Below, one piece after another: positions 23,519 through 31,454 of a DNA stretch of 64,000 nucleotides. A program made the position numbers and the translations under genes. The stretch's first letter is position 1. Each line of letters begins with the position of its first letter. The notes below the pieces were generated by a model. The model was given only the letters and a program-made list of their open reading frames with translations, was not told the DNA's origin and did not search any database. Source of the stretch: Biomphalaria glabrata (Eukaryota; Mollusca; Gastropoda; Planorbidae); the NCBI RefSeq assembly GCF_947242115.1, contig NC_074719.1, positions 41,932,349 to 41,996,348 of the forward strand. The letters are read 5' to 3'.

Positions 23519-25043
23519 ATTTCTTAAACATTTATCTTCTCTTTTCAAAAAGTTCATTCAAGATTTTATCAATTTAAAAAAAAAATACCCAGCTAAAAAT
23601 AGAATAACATGACCTTTATCTTTTATTATATTCAAAATAAATACTATAAAAATTGTCACTCTACCTTGCTTTGAGCCTCAAAGAAATAATCACATATCGA
23701 CTTATTGACAACACTTTTCCAGTGTTTTTCCATAAACACATCCCTGTAACATGAAAATATGGAGATATTCATCCAAACATACTTATAAAATTCATACTAA
23801 CCAAACATACTTATAAAAATCAAACTTCGTAGCACCACTTTTAATCACATGAAATAAACAACAAATAGTTGTAATCAAGGAAAAAGTATCTTAGATTCAT
23901 ATTACACTCTTTCTTTTTCTCTCACTCTGATTAAATGTCTGCAAGAAAGTATTCAATTGTGATTACAATTAAATGGGTTTTTTTGCTTTTTTTTTTTAAT
24001 AGTCAATTTTTGAACTTAAAAGTTTATAGCTCAATTTTTGGGTGAGGCTGGTTATTTTGATATCAAGTTCTTTCATTTTAAGAAAGTATATATGTAGATT
24101 TGAACTGTTGCAATTTTTATCATTTATAAATATTTGTCATGTAAGACTTTCCTAAGGATTTATTTATATATATATATATATCTAGATATATAGAGTAGAC
24201 GATATTGAATCTAGATTTAGACCTACAACTACATCATCTAGAATTAGATCTGCTTGAAAATTACTAGTTCTTCCTAGTGAAACTCAACTAATAATTTAAT
24301 ACTTCATGGTCTTCACTTTGAGTCACTTTGACTTTGATTTAGAATCTAGTAATATGACTTTATAATATAATATTTATTAATATAGATCTAATTTAAATTA
24401 TTTTTTAAAGGGATTATTAGATCTACTACTATCTAGAAAATCTAGATCTTACTACGGTTTCTAACTTAGAATCTAAGTCTAATTTTATGGTACCATTTTA
24501 TAATGATAATAAGATCATAGATCATACTATAGTACCCTATACTCCTATACTTATAGACTAAGACTAATGATCTCATCTGATACTGAAGATAATCTAGATC
24601 TAGTCTAGAATCATCTACTGAGACTTTTAACTTACTTAACTTAGTTTGTTTTTTTAGAGTTCTTACTCTTAGATTTTAGATCTTTTCTACTTCATGAATG
24701 ATTATTCATACTTTTTTTACTTGATTGATCAGATCAATCAGATATCTACTGAGACTTTTAACTTACTTAACTTAGTTTTTTTTTTTAGAGTTCTTAGATT
24801 TTAGATTAATTAGATCTACTTCATGAATGATTATTCATACTTTTTTTTTACTTGAATTGATTGTTGATCATCAGATTATGATCAGATCAATCAGATCTTG
24901 ATCTAGACCTCATTCTAGATTTAGTATATTATATGTGATGCTGGTGAGATCATAATTCTAGATCTACACTTTAAATATTAAATTGAAATTGTAAAGAGAA
25001 AATAATACCCGGTGTTATTTATGACAAAAAGACTGTGTATCAT
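9955..25043 (-). CDS. AP3M1: AP-3 complex subunit mu (medium adaptin), complete, 13 coding exons
   Basis: Joining 25043-25009, 23743-23665, 23188-23083, 21646-21534, 20500-20376, 19258-19099, 17600-17487, 16855-16782, 16064-15959, 14758-14600, 13428-13378, 13254-13186 and 10020-9955 gives 1257 nt, 418 codons plus TGA, with every junction GT-AG and in phase. Human AP3M1 is also 418 residues. The N-terminus MIHSLFVINNTG starts a longin-like domain (about 1-140). The mu homology domain (about 176-417) contains RRTGVKYTNNEAYFDV, FDPVSKLMTWDVGKI and the C-terminus GKFQVRT. The protein is the cargo-binding mu chain of AP-3, which sorts proteins to lysosomes and related organelles and recognises Tyr-based signals. 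Invertebrates usually have one AP3M gene, so the symbol means orthology to AP3M1/AP3M2 jointly. Start and stop both fit the family. Confidence 0.96.
10021..13185 (-). other. Intron 12 of AP-3 mu
   Basis: 3165 bp, very AT-rich. LINE-derived pieces at about 12430-12500 and, inverted, at 12600-12715 share the block GGAAGAAGGAGCATTTG-like with copies at 34.8 and 41.0 kb. Nothing else is supported. Confidence 0.8.
13186..13254 (-). CDS. AP3M1: AP-3 mu exon 12 (residues 375-397)
   Basis: Reads VMFTINTFAVSGLKVNRLDM then YGE between acceptor CTGTACAG and donor GTACGT. SGLKVNRLDMYGE is the family signature near the C-terminus. Confidence 0.95.
13378..13428 (-). CDS. AP3M1: AP-3 mu exon 11 (residues 358-374)
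   Basis: Short 51-nt exon ITLQTGVPIPEANPTIT between TTCTTAG and GTAAGT. It is the least conserved stretch of the mu domain, matching LQSGAPKPEENPSL in vertebrates. Confidence 0.93.
13429..14599 (-). repeat. Intron 10 of AP-3 mu with degenerate tandem repeats
   Basis: At about 13560-13750 a roughly 40-bp motif around AATGTTTCACTGCTATTATAA recurs five or six times with divergence. The rest is AT-rich, with AGATCTAG-type words near 14400. Confidence 0.6.
14600..14758 (-). CDS. AP3M1: AP-3 mu exon 10 (residues 305-357)
   Basis: Begins IENVVLEVPFPKTVLNVTLT and includes NSFDPVSKLMTWDVGKIDPG. It is central to the mu homology domain; acceptor and donor (GTGAGT) are canonical. Confidence 0.95.
14839..14915 (-). 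repeat. Poly(A) run plus short SINE 3' fragment
   Basis: About 30 A residues (14839-14868) abut a short inverted piece of the SINE A 3' end (TTTTCAGACCATGCAATCTA). Both lie in intron 9. Confidence 0.5.
15042..15455 (-). mobile_element. Short LINE 3'-end copy (zf-RVT type), copy 2
   Basis: Same element as 5703-6130, in intron 9 and in the same orientation as the host gene. The frame on the minus strand contains MRRPDRTYPWCRLSWPEQ and the zinc-knuckle as CPRFGEEEETVPHILFDCP, with Phe in place of the second Cys. It ends in the same GATGATGATG tail. Its 5' end falls at the same point of the parent sequence (AAAAGTGGTTTGA) as in copy 1. Confidence 0.82.
15959..16064 (-). CDS. AP3M1: AP-3 mu exon 9 (residues 269-304)
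   Basis: Reads TVAIPIYLRHNIYYKEGSGG then RFDVTVGPKQTSGKT, matching VAIPVYVKHSISF and GRFDITIGPKQNMGKT of vertebrates. Confidence 0.95.
16390..16672 (+). mobile_element. SINE family A, full-length copy with target duplication
   Basis: The head shows an A-box (TGGCTGAGTAG, about 16396) and B-box GGTTCGAATC (16443-16452), a tRNA-derived polymerase III promoter. A perfect 14-bp repeat TATTATAAAATTAA flanks it at 16376-16389 and 16673-16686. It is a good reference copy for the family (283 bp). It lies in intron 8, antisense to the gene. Confidence 0.9.
16782..16855 (-). CDS. AP3M1: AP-3 mu exon 8 (residues 245-269)
   Basis: Reads SEKILSFVPPDGHFRMMSYH then IGSN; VPPDG and FRLISY are conserved in the mu family. 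The donor is AA|GTGAGT, splitting the Asn codon. Confidence 0.95.
17188..17400. mobile_element. piggyBac-like MITE candidate, copy 1
   Basis: Begins TTAACTAGTTCTATCC and shares over 100 bp of alignable sequence (TAATTATTTT, CACTACCCTGTTA, TTTAATAACTTTTTT) with 34165-34437, whose end GGAGTGAAAGAGTTAA is the inverse of the same terminus. TTAA at the ends suggests a piggyBac-type target. The right boundary here is uncertain. Confidence 0.45.
17487..17600 (-). CDS. AP3M1: AP-3 mu exon 7 (residues 207-244)
   Basis: Reads IDCLIKLSGMPDLTLSFVNP then RLLDDVSFHPCVRFKRWE, the best conserved block of AP-3 mu. Acceptor CTACAG, donor GTAAGA. Confidence 0.96.
18505..18680 (+). mobile_element. Degraded SINE family A
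   Basis: Recognised by GGTTAGAATCTTAGAAAAGA, CACCCCTGAGTCAACCCAAC and the following CTAATGGGTAC block. Its 3' half is truncated where the next SINE begins. Confidence 0.65.
18684..18950 (+). mobile_element. SINE family A
   Basis: Good A-box (TGGCTAAGTGGTTAAGCGC) and B-box (GGTTCGAATC), with a short deletion between them compared with the 16390 copy. It ends in a T-rich tail. Confidence 0.85.
19099..19258 (-). CDS. AP3M1: AP-3 mu exon 6 (residues 153-206)
   Basis: Contains TLPTGQLSNIPWRRTGVKYT, NNEAYFDVIEEIDAIID and KSGSTVIAEIQGY; nearly identical to vertebrates except Tyr for Val at the exon end. The sequence begins the mu homology domain. Confidence 0.96.
19298..19497 (+). mobile_element. 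SINE family A with internal deletion
   Basis: Head GGTGCGGTGGCTGTGCAGCA and B-box GGTTCGAATT are followed directly by AAAGTAAAGATGGTTGGTC, so the central 80-90 bp of the family are missing. Confidence 0.8.
19570..20190 (+). mobile_element. LINE 3' end with zinc-finger tail
   Basis: The plus frame to 20190 reads LRRLRWLGHVTCMPDDRIPK, then GVRPKGRPRLIYRDVCKRNM and the Cys-His motif CMNCGKVCRSRIGLISHTRF. GHV..MPDDRIPK...RPKGRP is the common C-terminal block of RTE/Nimb-like reverse transcriptases in molluscs. The frame is open for 144 codons. It is 5'-truncated and inserted in intron 5 antisense to the gene. Confidence 0.8.
20376..20500 (-). CDS. AP3M1: AP-3 mu exon 5 (residues 112-153)
   Basis: Reads LLDEMLDNGFPLAVESNVLK, then ELIRPPNFLRTITDTVTGKS. 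It matches the end of the longin domain and the linker. Acceptor TTTCAG, donor GTAAAT. Confidence 0.96.
20935..21020 (-). mobile_element. Fragment of SINE family B
   Basis: Recognised from TGTTCCTACAGAATTGAACA and ATCCTGCAAGATGGCAGGAT, the inverted middle of the family B pattern seen at 35056-35227. Short and diverged. Confidence 0.4.
21213..21495 (+). mobile_element. SINE family A with target duplication
   Basis: Head AGGGGTGCAGTGGCTGAGTG with intact A-box. An 11-bp direct repeat AAGCAAGGTAC flanks it at 21202-21212 and 21496-21506. The length (283 bp) equals the copy at 16390. Confidence 0.9.
21534..21646 (-). CDS. AP3M1: AP-3 mu exon 4 (residues 74-111)
   Basis: Reads VSPLFVVEFLHRICETFEDY, FSECTESTLKENYVIVYE. 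It corresponds to the longin-domain helices of AP3M1 (PPLFVIEFLHRVADTFQDYF). Confidence 0.96.
21718..22382. repeat. Minisatellite, 33-bp unit, about 20 copies
   Basis: The unit is built on GATTGGATGAATATAGCTTT followed by AAGACTTAATAAT. The variants GATGAAG, TGAATAA and AAGGC occur throughout. Because 33 is divisible by three, both strands show long spurious frames. It lies in intron 3 of the mu3 gene. Confidence 0.95.
23083..23188 (-). CDS. AP3M1: AP-3 mu exon 3 (residues 39-74)
   Basis: Reads ASNPEDVPPVISTPHHYLIN then IYRGSLFFVAVVTTE; VPPVISTPHHYLI is diagnostic of AP-3 mu. The acceptor TGTCACAG follows a long poly-pyrimidine run (minus strand of the A tract at 23203-23229). Confidence 0.97.
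23447..23512. repeat. (TA)n microsatellite
   Basis: About 33 TA dinucleotides in intron 2. Confidence 0.97.
23665..23743 (-). CDS. AP3M1: AP-3 mu exon 2 (residues 12-38)
   Basis: Reads GDVFMEKHWKSVVNKSICDY then FFEAQSK; EKHWKSVV and CDYFFEAQ are family hallmarks. The first G completes a Gly codon split with exon 1. Confidence 0.97.
24180..24960. repeat. Intron 1: CTAGATCT-rich DNA with a tandem duplication
   Basis: The words AGATCT and TCTAGA recur throughout. A block of about 139 bp beginning CTACTGAGACTTTTAACTTA occurs at about 24612-24750 and again at about 24751-24895 in direct tandem. Confidence 0.7.
25009..25043 (-). CDS. AP3M1: AP-3 mu exon 1 (start codon, residues 1-12)
   Basis: ATG at 25043-25041 opens MIHSLFVINNTG, compared with MIHSLFLINCSG in human. 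Donor GG|GTATTA gives the phase needed by exon 2. Confidence 0.95.
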
Positions 25044-25094
25044 CTTGGATCTAAAATGATAATTCCAGGTTTGTTTACAAGAGAGAACAGTGAC

Positions 25095-25122
25095 CACCTC
25101 CGGAAGTACGTGTGACGTGATA
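25095..25122 (-). promoter_or_regulatory. Putative core promoter of the AP-3 mu gene (ETS and CRE-like sites)
   Basis: About 60 bp upstream of the start codon lie CCGGAAGT (25100-25107), a consensus ETS/GABP site, and TGACGTGA (25113-25120), a CRE-like site. This pairing is typical of TATA-less housekeeping promoters. No TATA box is seen. Function is inferred from motif and position. Confidence 0.5.
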
Positions 25123-25459
25123 TGAAGTAGTAGTTTTTCGCATTTAAACAAAAATCTTTTTATTGTAATTTATCAGATCTAGAATATTTGTGTATTTTTA
25201 TACCAACACATTCATTCTATATTAATCTATATGCTATTACTAGATCTAGTTGTATAATATTCTTGTTACACAAATAACAAACTAGTGTTTAAGAGGGAAG
25301 ACATATTATTAGGAACTATTAGGAATTTAATACGTAAACACAAGTTGCACTGACGCGCTGTACATATAATACAAATATGTTACACTAGTATTGGATCTAT
25401 GCTACTTGTCAGAACGCAATCTGTTTTGTCTTGTCTATGTGATGTTATAGGTTAAATCA

Positions 25460-25575
25460 GAGGAGGACTCCGAGAAGACTGGCTATATGGGCAACTAGGC
25501 TAATGCCCGGTGAGCCTTTACCACAATAGGCCTGTGGGGGTCTCCTAATGGGCCGCTTTGAATGACAATAAGTAC
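25460..25575. repeat. Dispersed repeat fragment shared with 44484-44600
   Basis: Both contain the series GACT(G/A)GCTATATGGG, a second GGGCAA-type word and GCCCGGTG in the same order. It resembles the end of a DNA-transposon MITE, but termini are not defined. Confidence 0.4.
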
Positions 25576-26013
25576 CGAAAATGGCATTTATATATTCTGT
25601 TACCTTACATAAAAGAGCTTCACAGACTTCACTATGTAATACTATTAACATAGGTACTCTCGCAATAATGGAATCACCTATTATCATTTACCACGCTACT
25701 GGTAGGCCTAGTTCCCACCAAGGGCTTTTAACAAACAAAAAGGTTTTATATTTGTATCGTCATGTAGAAGTTGAATAAGTATAAATAAAATAAATAAGCT
25801 TATAGTCTAAATGTGTAACGAATTCCCCGTTATAATAGGGTAATATTGTATACAGTATTCTATATTATAGATCCGTTCCAACCAAAACTAACTCAAAAGA
25901 GCGTGTCCAGTCAAATGTGCATTAGCCTATATTATTGGGCTGGTTCGTTGCAAGATTCATTTGTGGCCCAGATGGTATGATAGGCCTACTGCCAAGGCCG
26001 ACCTTGACACACA

Positions 26014-26014
26014 G

Positions 26015-26064
<50 letters not shown>
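26014..26064. repeat. (TA)n tract, left flank of the 26.07-28.34 kb element
   Basis: Uninterrupted TA repeat ending directly at the terminal inverted repeat of the next element. Confidence 0.97.
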
Positions 26065-26068
<4 letters not shown>

Positions 26069-26235
26069 TGGGCGTAGCCAGGGGGGGGGGGTTCTTGGGG
26101 TTCAAACCCCCCCCCGAAATGAAATCCCCCCCCAAGGGGGGGGGGGGAGTCGGAATTAAGTGACTGATTTTTGGCTTTGATTTTGTTTATTTTAGGTGAG
26201 ATTTTAATACTAAACTATCACTTACCCTAGCACAA

Positions 26236-26475
26236 CCAAAGGGGTTTTGATTTTAAAAACCCCTACCAGGGGTGTTCGAGTTTAAAAACCCCTACCAGGG
26301 GGGTTCGAGTTTAAAAACCCCTACCAGGGGGGTTCGAGTTTAAAACCCCTACCAGAGCGGTTCGAGTTTAAAAACCCTTACTAGGGGTTTTGAGTTTAAA
26401 ACCCCCTACCAGGGGTTTTGAGTTTTAAACCCCCTACCAGGGGTTTTGAGTTTTAAACCCCCTACCTGGGGTTTT
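26236..26475 (+). repeat. Short-unit array inside the TIR element
   Basis: About eight units of 33-36 bp carrying CCCCTACCAGGGG, a small palindrome, followed by GTTTTGAGTTTAAA. Confidence 0.85.
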
Positions 26476-26519
26476 TGCAGTTATCTCCCCCTCTTCTATA
26501 TAACAAAACAAAAATTAAA

Positions 26520-27250
26520 TGCAAACGAAAATCCCCTAATTCCAAGATCACAGTTAAGGAAGATTTTGATTTTAAAACCCCGTCTAAAATTTACGATAAA
26601 CCCCCTCTTTAATATAAAAAAAAAAATAGCTAATTACGCACTCAAAATGTTATGAGCGTAGCTAAATGGGTTTTGACTCAGTTTTGAGTTTAAAGGTAAA
26701 AGGTTTGAAGGTAAAAAATACCTCTTTAATAATAATAAAAAAAAGCAAATTATACACTAAAAATGTTATGAGTGTAGTCTATGGGGTTTTGAGTTTAAAC
26801 TCCCCTCCAGAGTTTGAAGCTAAAAAGTACCTCTTCAATATAAATAAAAGAAAATTACTCACTCTAAAATCTATGCGCGTAGTCAAAGGGGTTTTGTGTT
26901 TAAACCCCCCGCCATCTTCAGTGTAAGAAAAAAAGCAAATTACGCACTCAAAATGCTATGAGCGTTGCCGAAAGGGGTTTTGAGTTTAAACCCCCATTCA
27001 GAGGGGTTTGGTGCTAAAAATACATCTTCAATATAAAAAAAAAGCAAATTACACACTAAAATTATTTGAGCGTAGCCAAGCCAATCGGGGGTTTTGAGTT
27101 TCTTCTACAGATGGCTTTTTTTTTAAAGTTTAAAACCCCTCCAGATGGTTTTGAGTCTAAGATCCCCCTACAGAGCATTTTGAGGTGGAAAACCCCCAAC
27201 AGAAGATTTTGACGATAAAACTTCTCTTTTCGATATAAAATCTAAAGCAA
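26520..27250 (+). repeat. Longer-unit degenerate array inside the TIR element
   Basis: Units of about 120-130 bp each include AAGCAAATTACGCACTCAAA, ATGAGCGTAGCC, GGGGTTTTGAGTTTAAA and a run of C. Roughly six diverged copies. The repeated palindromic C/G runs may form hairpins. Confidence 0.7.
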
Positions 27251-27299
27251 ACTACAGTCACTTAATTCCAAGAGCGTATTCAAGAGAGGTTACACATTT

Positions 27300-27640
27300 T
27301 TACCAGTGGCAGGGCTCCATTAAAAAACTGCAGTGAATAGTCATCTGCCGAAATCGAAAAACACTAAATGTAGCTCAACAAAGATGGCTAAGACAGATTT
27401 TAGGAGTCAGTTATAGAGATCGGATCTAAATCAAGGAAATCCTATGCCGAACTGGGAGTCGAACCCTTAGTAAGATTGTGAGAGAACGACGCATGAGGTT
27501 TGCGGGACATGTTCTCCGACAAAATGAATTACGCATAAGAAGAGTTGCAATGATATCCTAGTACAACTTGACGCCACTCATTCATGGAGGTCCTCATGGT
27601 AGGTGGGAAGAGGCTTCAGACATTACCCAGTGACAGATTT
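27300..27640 (+). mobile_element. LINE reverse-transcriptase C-terminal relic within the TIR element
   Basis: The plus strand reads in pieces QQRWLRQILGVSYRDRI, GSRTLSKIVRERRMRFAGHV and LRQNELRIRRVAM, the motif that ends many RTE-like LINEs (RRLRFAGHVLR). It is interrupted by stops and lacks a tail. It appears captured by or inserted in the larger element. Confidence 0.6.
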
Positions 27641-27644
27641 TTAT

Positions 27645-28135
27645 GGAAACTGCTTGATGGCAAATGCTCCGAACGGCGTGGGATGGTCTAAGTCAGTAAG
27701 AATAGTACATTAGGTTTTTGAAATAAAACTTTTTAATAGCATTAAAATGGACTGTAGATACCTCAGAATATGCATTTTGTTGGCTTTCAATACCAGAAAT
27801 AGTGCTTGGCGAAGCCCCGCGCTGGGGAGCTCCTGGCGCTCCCCCAGACCCCCTTGCTATTAATGGCGGGGAGTCCACAATTTTATGGAAACAGCTTGAT
27901 GGCAAATGCGCCGAACGACGAGGGAGGGTCTAAGTCAGTAAGAATAACACATTAGGTTTTTGAAATAGAACTTTTTAATAGCAGGAAAATGCACTGTAGA
28001 TACCTCAGAATATGCATTTTGTTGGTTTTCAATATCAGAAATAGTGCTTTGCGGCGGGGCTTGGCCCCGCGCTGGGGGAGCTCCTAGCGCTCCCCCAGAC
28101 CCCTTTGCTAGTAATGTCGGGGAATCTTCAATTTT
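27645..28135. repeat. Two tandem 240-bp units with a GC-rich palindromic module
   Basis: Each unit runs from GCTTGATGGCAAATGC through TACCTCAGAATATGCATTTT to a GC-rich part: CCCCGCGCTGGGGGAGCTCC then GCGCTCCCCCAGACCC. The second part can fold back on itself (GGGGGAGC with GCTCCCCC). A related module occurs in the other TIR element at 35897-36150. Confidence 0.8.
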
Positions 28136-28337
28136 TTCCCTAACTCATGGAAGAACCTATTCTAGGGCACAATAAACGTCTTCCGAAAGAATGAAGGGTC
28201 AGAATGTAATAAAGACTATGTACACACACACACACACATAAATACATATTTTATTTTTGCGGGGGGGGGGGGGAGAAAAAAATTCACCCCCCCAAAACCC
28301 CCCCCCCCCCCCCGAAAAAAAATCCTGGCTACGCCCA

Positions 28338-28343
<6 letters not shown>

Positions 28344-28428
<85 letters not shown>
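28344..28428. repeat. (TA)n tract, right flank of the TIR element
   Basis: About 43 TA dinucleotides starting at the right terminus of the element. Confidence 0.97.
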
Positions 28429-28429
<1 letters not shown>

Positions 28430-28454
28430 CTTTCAATTCGCTCTTGGGTGTGTT

Positions 28455-28626
28455 TGTTTGTCAAATGTTTTACATGTTTCGGATGTTCCATCAAAATTGA
28501 AGATATTTTTACTTCCTAGTCCAAACCTCCCGCAGGACGAAGGCAGTGGGCAGGGTATGAACCCGGGACTATCGACAAGTCCGAACGACTGTCCAGCGCC
28601 CATACCGCACGACCAGGCAACCACCA
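28455..28626 (-). mobile_element. SINE family B, inverted copy
   Basis: Matches the 35056-35227 copy: TTTTACATGTTTCGGATGTTCC at one end, then CTAGTCCAAACCTCCCGCAG, GAACCCGGGACTATCGA (inverted B-box) and CCGCACGACCAGGCAACCA at the tRNA-like head. Confidence 0.85.
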
Positions 28627-28726
28627 TGGTCTTGGATGTGTTTGTAGACTATTTGGAGAATAGGATGATGTGAGGACTGATAAAAATGTGGATGTTGTTA
28701 CTTGTTATGACTGCGATGAAGTATAG

Positions 28727-28836
28727 GACGATGGCTGCCTGATCGCGCGATATGTAGAATGTGCTGTCGTTCGGTCGTGTCCAGGGTCCCGGCTTCATGC
28801 CCTTCCAACAGCCATCCCCTGTCGTCATGCAAGGGA
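28727..28836 (+). mobile_element. SINE family B head and body, followed by an array
   Basis: Starts ACGATGGCTGCCTGATCGCG, contains GTCGTTCGGTCG and a degraded B-box. Its 3' part continues into the 62-bp tandem array. Confidence 0.75.
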
Positions 28837-29150
28837 TTAGGACCAGGAAGTAGATGATCTTCTACAAAACAAATAGACCAACTGAAGACTGATAAAGTCT
28901 AGGACTGGGAAGTAGATTATCTTCTACAAAACAAATAGACCAATTGAAGACTGATAAAGTCTAGGACTGGGAAGTAGATTATCTTCTACAAAACAAATAG
29001 ACCAATTGAAGACTGATAAAGTCTAGGACTGGGAAGTAGATTATCTTCTACAAAACAAATAGACCAATTGAAGACTGATAAAGTCTAGGACCAGGAAGTA
29101 GATTATCTTCTACAAAACAAATAGACCAATTGAAGACTGATAAAGTCTAG
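28837..29150 (+). repeat. 62-bp minisatellite from a SINE B tail, 5 copies
   Basis: The unit is built on CTAGGACTGGGAAGTAGATT, ATCTTCTACAAAACAAATAG and ACCAATTGAAGACTGATAAAGT. The words GGGAAGTAGAT and ACAAA correspond to the family B 3' region (compare GGACTAGGAAGTAAACTAAA at 58.75 kb). CTAGGAC starts at 28899, 28961, 29023, 29085 and 29147, exactly 62 bp apart. Confidence 0.9.
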
Positions 29151-29250
29151 GACGATGAGCGGAATGATAAAACTTGGAGTTAGAAGATAAAGTTTAGGAC
29201 AATGTGAAGACTGATGAAAACTAGGACACTGTTAGGACTGATCACTTTGG

Positions 29251-29395
29251 ATGGAGGCCTGGGCGTGCGATATGCGCGCTGGACTGTCATTCGGTCGTCT
29301 TGATGGTCCCGAGTTCATACCCTGCCCTATGCCACTCCCCCATCGTACTGCGGGAGGTTTTTGGGCTAGGAAGTAGATTAACGTCGAGAACAAAT
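29251..29395 (+). mobile_element. SINE family B
   Basis: Head GGCCTGGGCGTGCGATATGC, then GCTGGACTGTCATTCGGTCG and the end GGGCTAGGAAGTAGATTAAC. Confidence 0.8.
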
Positions 29396-29424
29396 GGTAA
29401 ACAATAAGTTAAGGGTATGACTAC

Positions 29425-29560
29425 AAGCTTGGCTACTTGGTGGTGAGGTATGCCCTATGGATAGGGGTTATGATAGTCCAGAGTTCGGACCCAGCCTGCC
29501 CCTCCCCACCCCCACCCCGTCCTGCAAGAGGTTTTGGCTTGGACGTAATACTTTTTATTT
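29425..29560 (+). mobile_element. SINE family B, diverged
   Basis: Blocks GGTGGTGAGGTATGCCCTAT, AGTTCGGACCCAGCCTGCCC and CCTGCAAGAGGTTTTGGCTT follow the family order. Confidence 0.65.
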
Positions 29561-30209
29561 TCGTAAAAAAACTTCTGAAAACGCAAAACTTATTTATGAC
29601 AGCTACTGGCTACCACATTTATAGTTTGAAATGATAAGGAGGGTCGTGGACCTAATGATCATGCGATGCGAAAAAGCTAAACCATATTTAGATGAAACAA
29701 ACTAACTAAATAAATATAGGCCTTAGACATAAAATATATTTTATGTCTATGTACTTTTCTAAGACAGAAAAGATCAATTTTCCTAGATTCGGGGCGACTT
29801 GAAAAAAGAGTTATGTAGGCCTACACAACGATCTATATATAAAGGTCTGTGTTCTGATCATTATCGGATAAGACTTTGTTTAGGTATAAGTATAATATAT
29901 ATATATATGTAGGTCTATGTTCGTGATATAAGCGAAAGCGCTTAAAATATGACAGCACACTGCCAAAAGTGCCCAAAAGATTATCTTAAACTGACTTAAA
30001 CCGTTTATAATATTTTGTTTATCAACTGGCTTATTTCCTGTTCACCGGATACACCGAAGTTTGCTACCTATTTATAGTTGTATGCCATAGATAAGAATCT
30101 CTCATTGACTGGTACACATCTAATAAGAGTTTTTTGTATTTTTTCAATTTGCTGTTCCAATGTCACTTTGATGTCATCTCCTTATGGGTGTCCTGTCCGC
30201 AACCTCTAG

Positions 30210-30910
30210 CGACGCCACTGGGTAAGAGTAGAGTAATTGAAAAGGTAGCCAAAACCAACGTCAACAAAACAAAATTAAAGGTTAAAGTAACAAAAGTAGA
30301 TAAAAATACCGTTTGTAACAAAAGTAGCCAAAAGTTTTTTAAAAAATGTAGACAAAAAATACAAAAGTAACAAAAATAACATAAGTAACAAAAAGTAGAC
30401 AAAAGTAACAAATATAGACAAAAGTAACAAAAATAGACAAAAGTAATAAAAGTAACAAAAGTAGACACAAGTAACAAAAATAGACAAAAGTAATAAAAGT
30501 AATAAAAAGTAGACAAAAGTAACAAAAATAGACAAAAGTAATAAGAAGTAGACAAAAGTAACAAAAGTAGACAAAAATAACAAAAGTAGACAAAAGTAAC
30601 AAAAAATAACAAAAGTAACAAAAAAAATAACAAAAGTAGACGAAAGTAACAAAAAGTAGACAAAAGTAACCAAAAAAAAAAACAAACAAAAGTAACAAAA
30701 TAACAAAAGTAGACAAAAGTAACACAAAAAAATAACAAAAGTAACAAAAAAAATAACAAAAGTAACAAAAACAAATAACAAAAGTAGACGAAAGTAACAA
30801 TAAATAACAAAAGTAACAACAAAACAACAACAAAAGTAACAAAAATAACAAAAAAAAAACAAAAAAAATAACAAAAGTAGACGAAAGTAACAAAAACATA
30901 ACAAAAGTCA
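30210..30910. repeat. Degenerate AACAAAAGTA satellite-like array
   Basis: About 700 bp of the words ACAAAAGTAACAAAA and GTAGACAAAAGT in irregular alternation. The minus strand shows several long Leu/Phe/Tyr-rich frames that are artefacts of the repeat. Confidence 0.9.
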
Positions 30911-31454
30911 ACAAGCCAGGCTAAGGTAACATTGATCTAATTTTATTGACATGTCGAGGACTTCATACAACGTTAAAATGACTGTGAGGAATCTTTCTCT
31001 AGTGCGATCAGATCCAACATGTATCTAAACCCACGCCCCTAAACCTCATACACACACACACACAGAAGTTACACTCTTGCATACTTAGTAAAAGTCTCAT
31101 TTAAAACAACTCAGGTGTCCTGTATATATGTGATTAGAAAATATTAGAATTCAATATATCGTGACATATGAGAGTAGACCAGACTGAGAGCTAATATTTA
31201 CCTTGTGGTTATTCTAACTAACTGACCTACACGTAGTCATGTGAAACACTGCACTCATTCTTTATGTCCGTAATCGAAGACATTGCCCATATTACCATCA
31301 CAAAATCTGCTAAGCTAAAAAAACATTTTTAGTATAAGGACAACAGTTTGCTACTTTTGTTTTTTTAAATTTTTCTACACATGAGTGGAACGAGGCCATA
31401 TTGGATCAGCATTTTTTCCTGTCAATATGGCATGAGGACGATGAATCGGAACTG

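Larger units (their letters stand above)
26065..28343. mobile_element. 2.28 kb terminal-inverted-repeat element inside (TA)n
   Basis: The left end ATCATGGGCGTAGCCAGG and the right end CCTGGCTACGCCCATGAT are perfect 18-bp inverted repeats, each bordered by (TA)n and then runs of G or C. No transposase frame is present, so this is non-autonomous. Inside, in order: a 33- to 36-bp array (26236-26475), about six longer units with GAGCGTAG..GGGGTTTTGAGTTTAAA (26520-27250), a LINE fragment (27300-27640) and two tandem 240-bp units (27645-28135). The superfamily is not determinable; TA-type target preference is suggested by the flanks. Confidence 0.75.

Noticed and set aside
30163-30914. Three Leu/Phe/Tyr-rich minus-strand frames of about 200 codons resembling membrane proteins
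   Set aside because: Products of the AACAAAAGTA array; all three frames are equally open.
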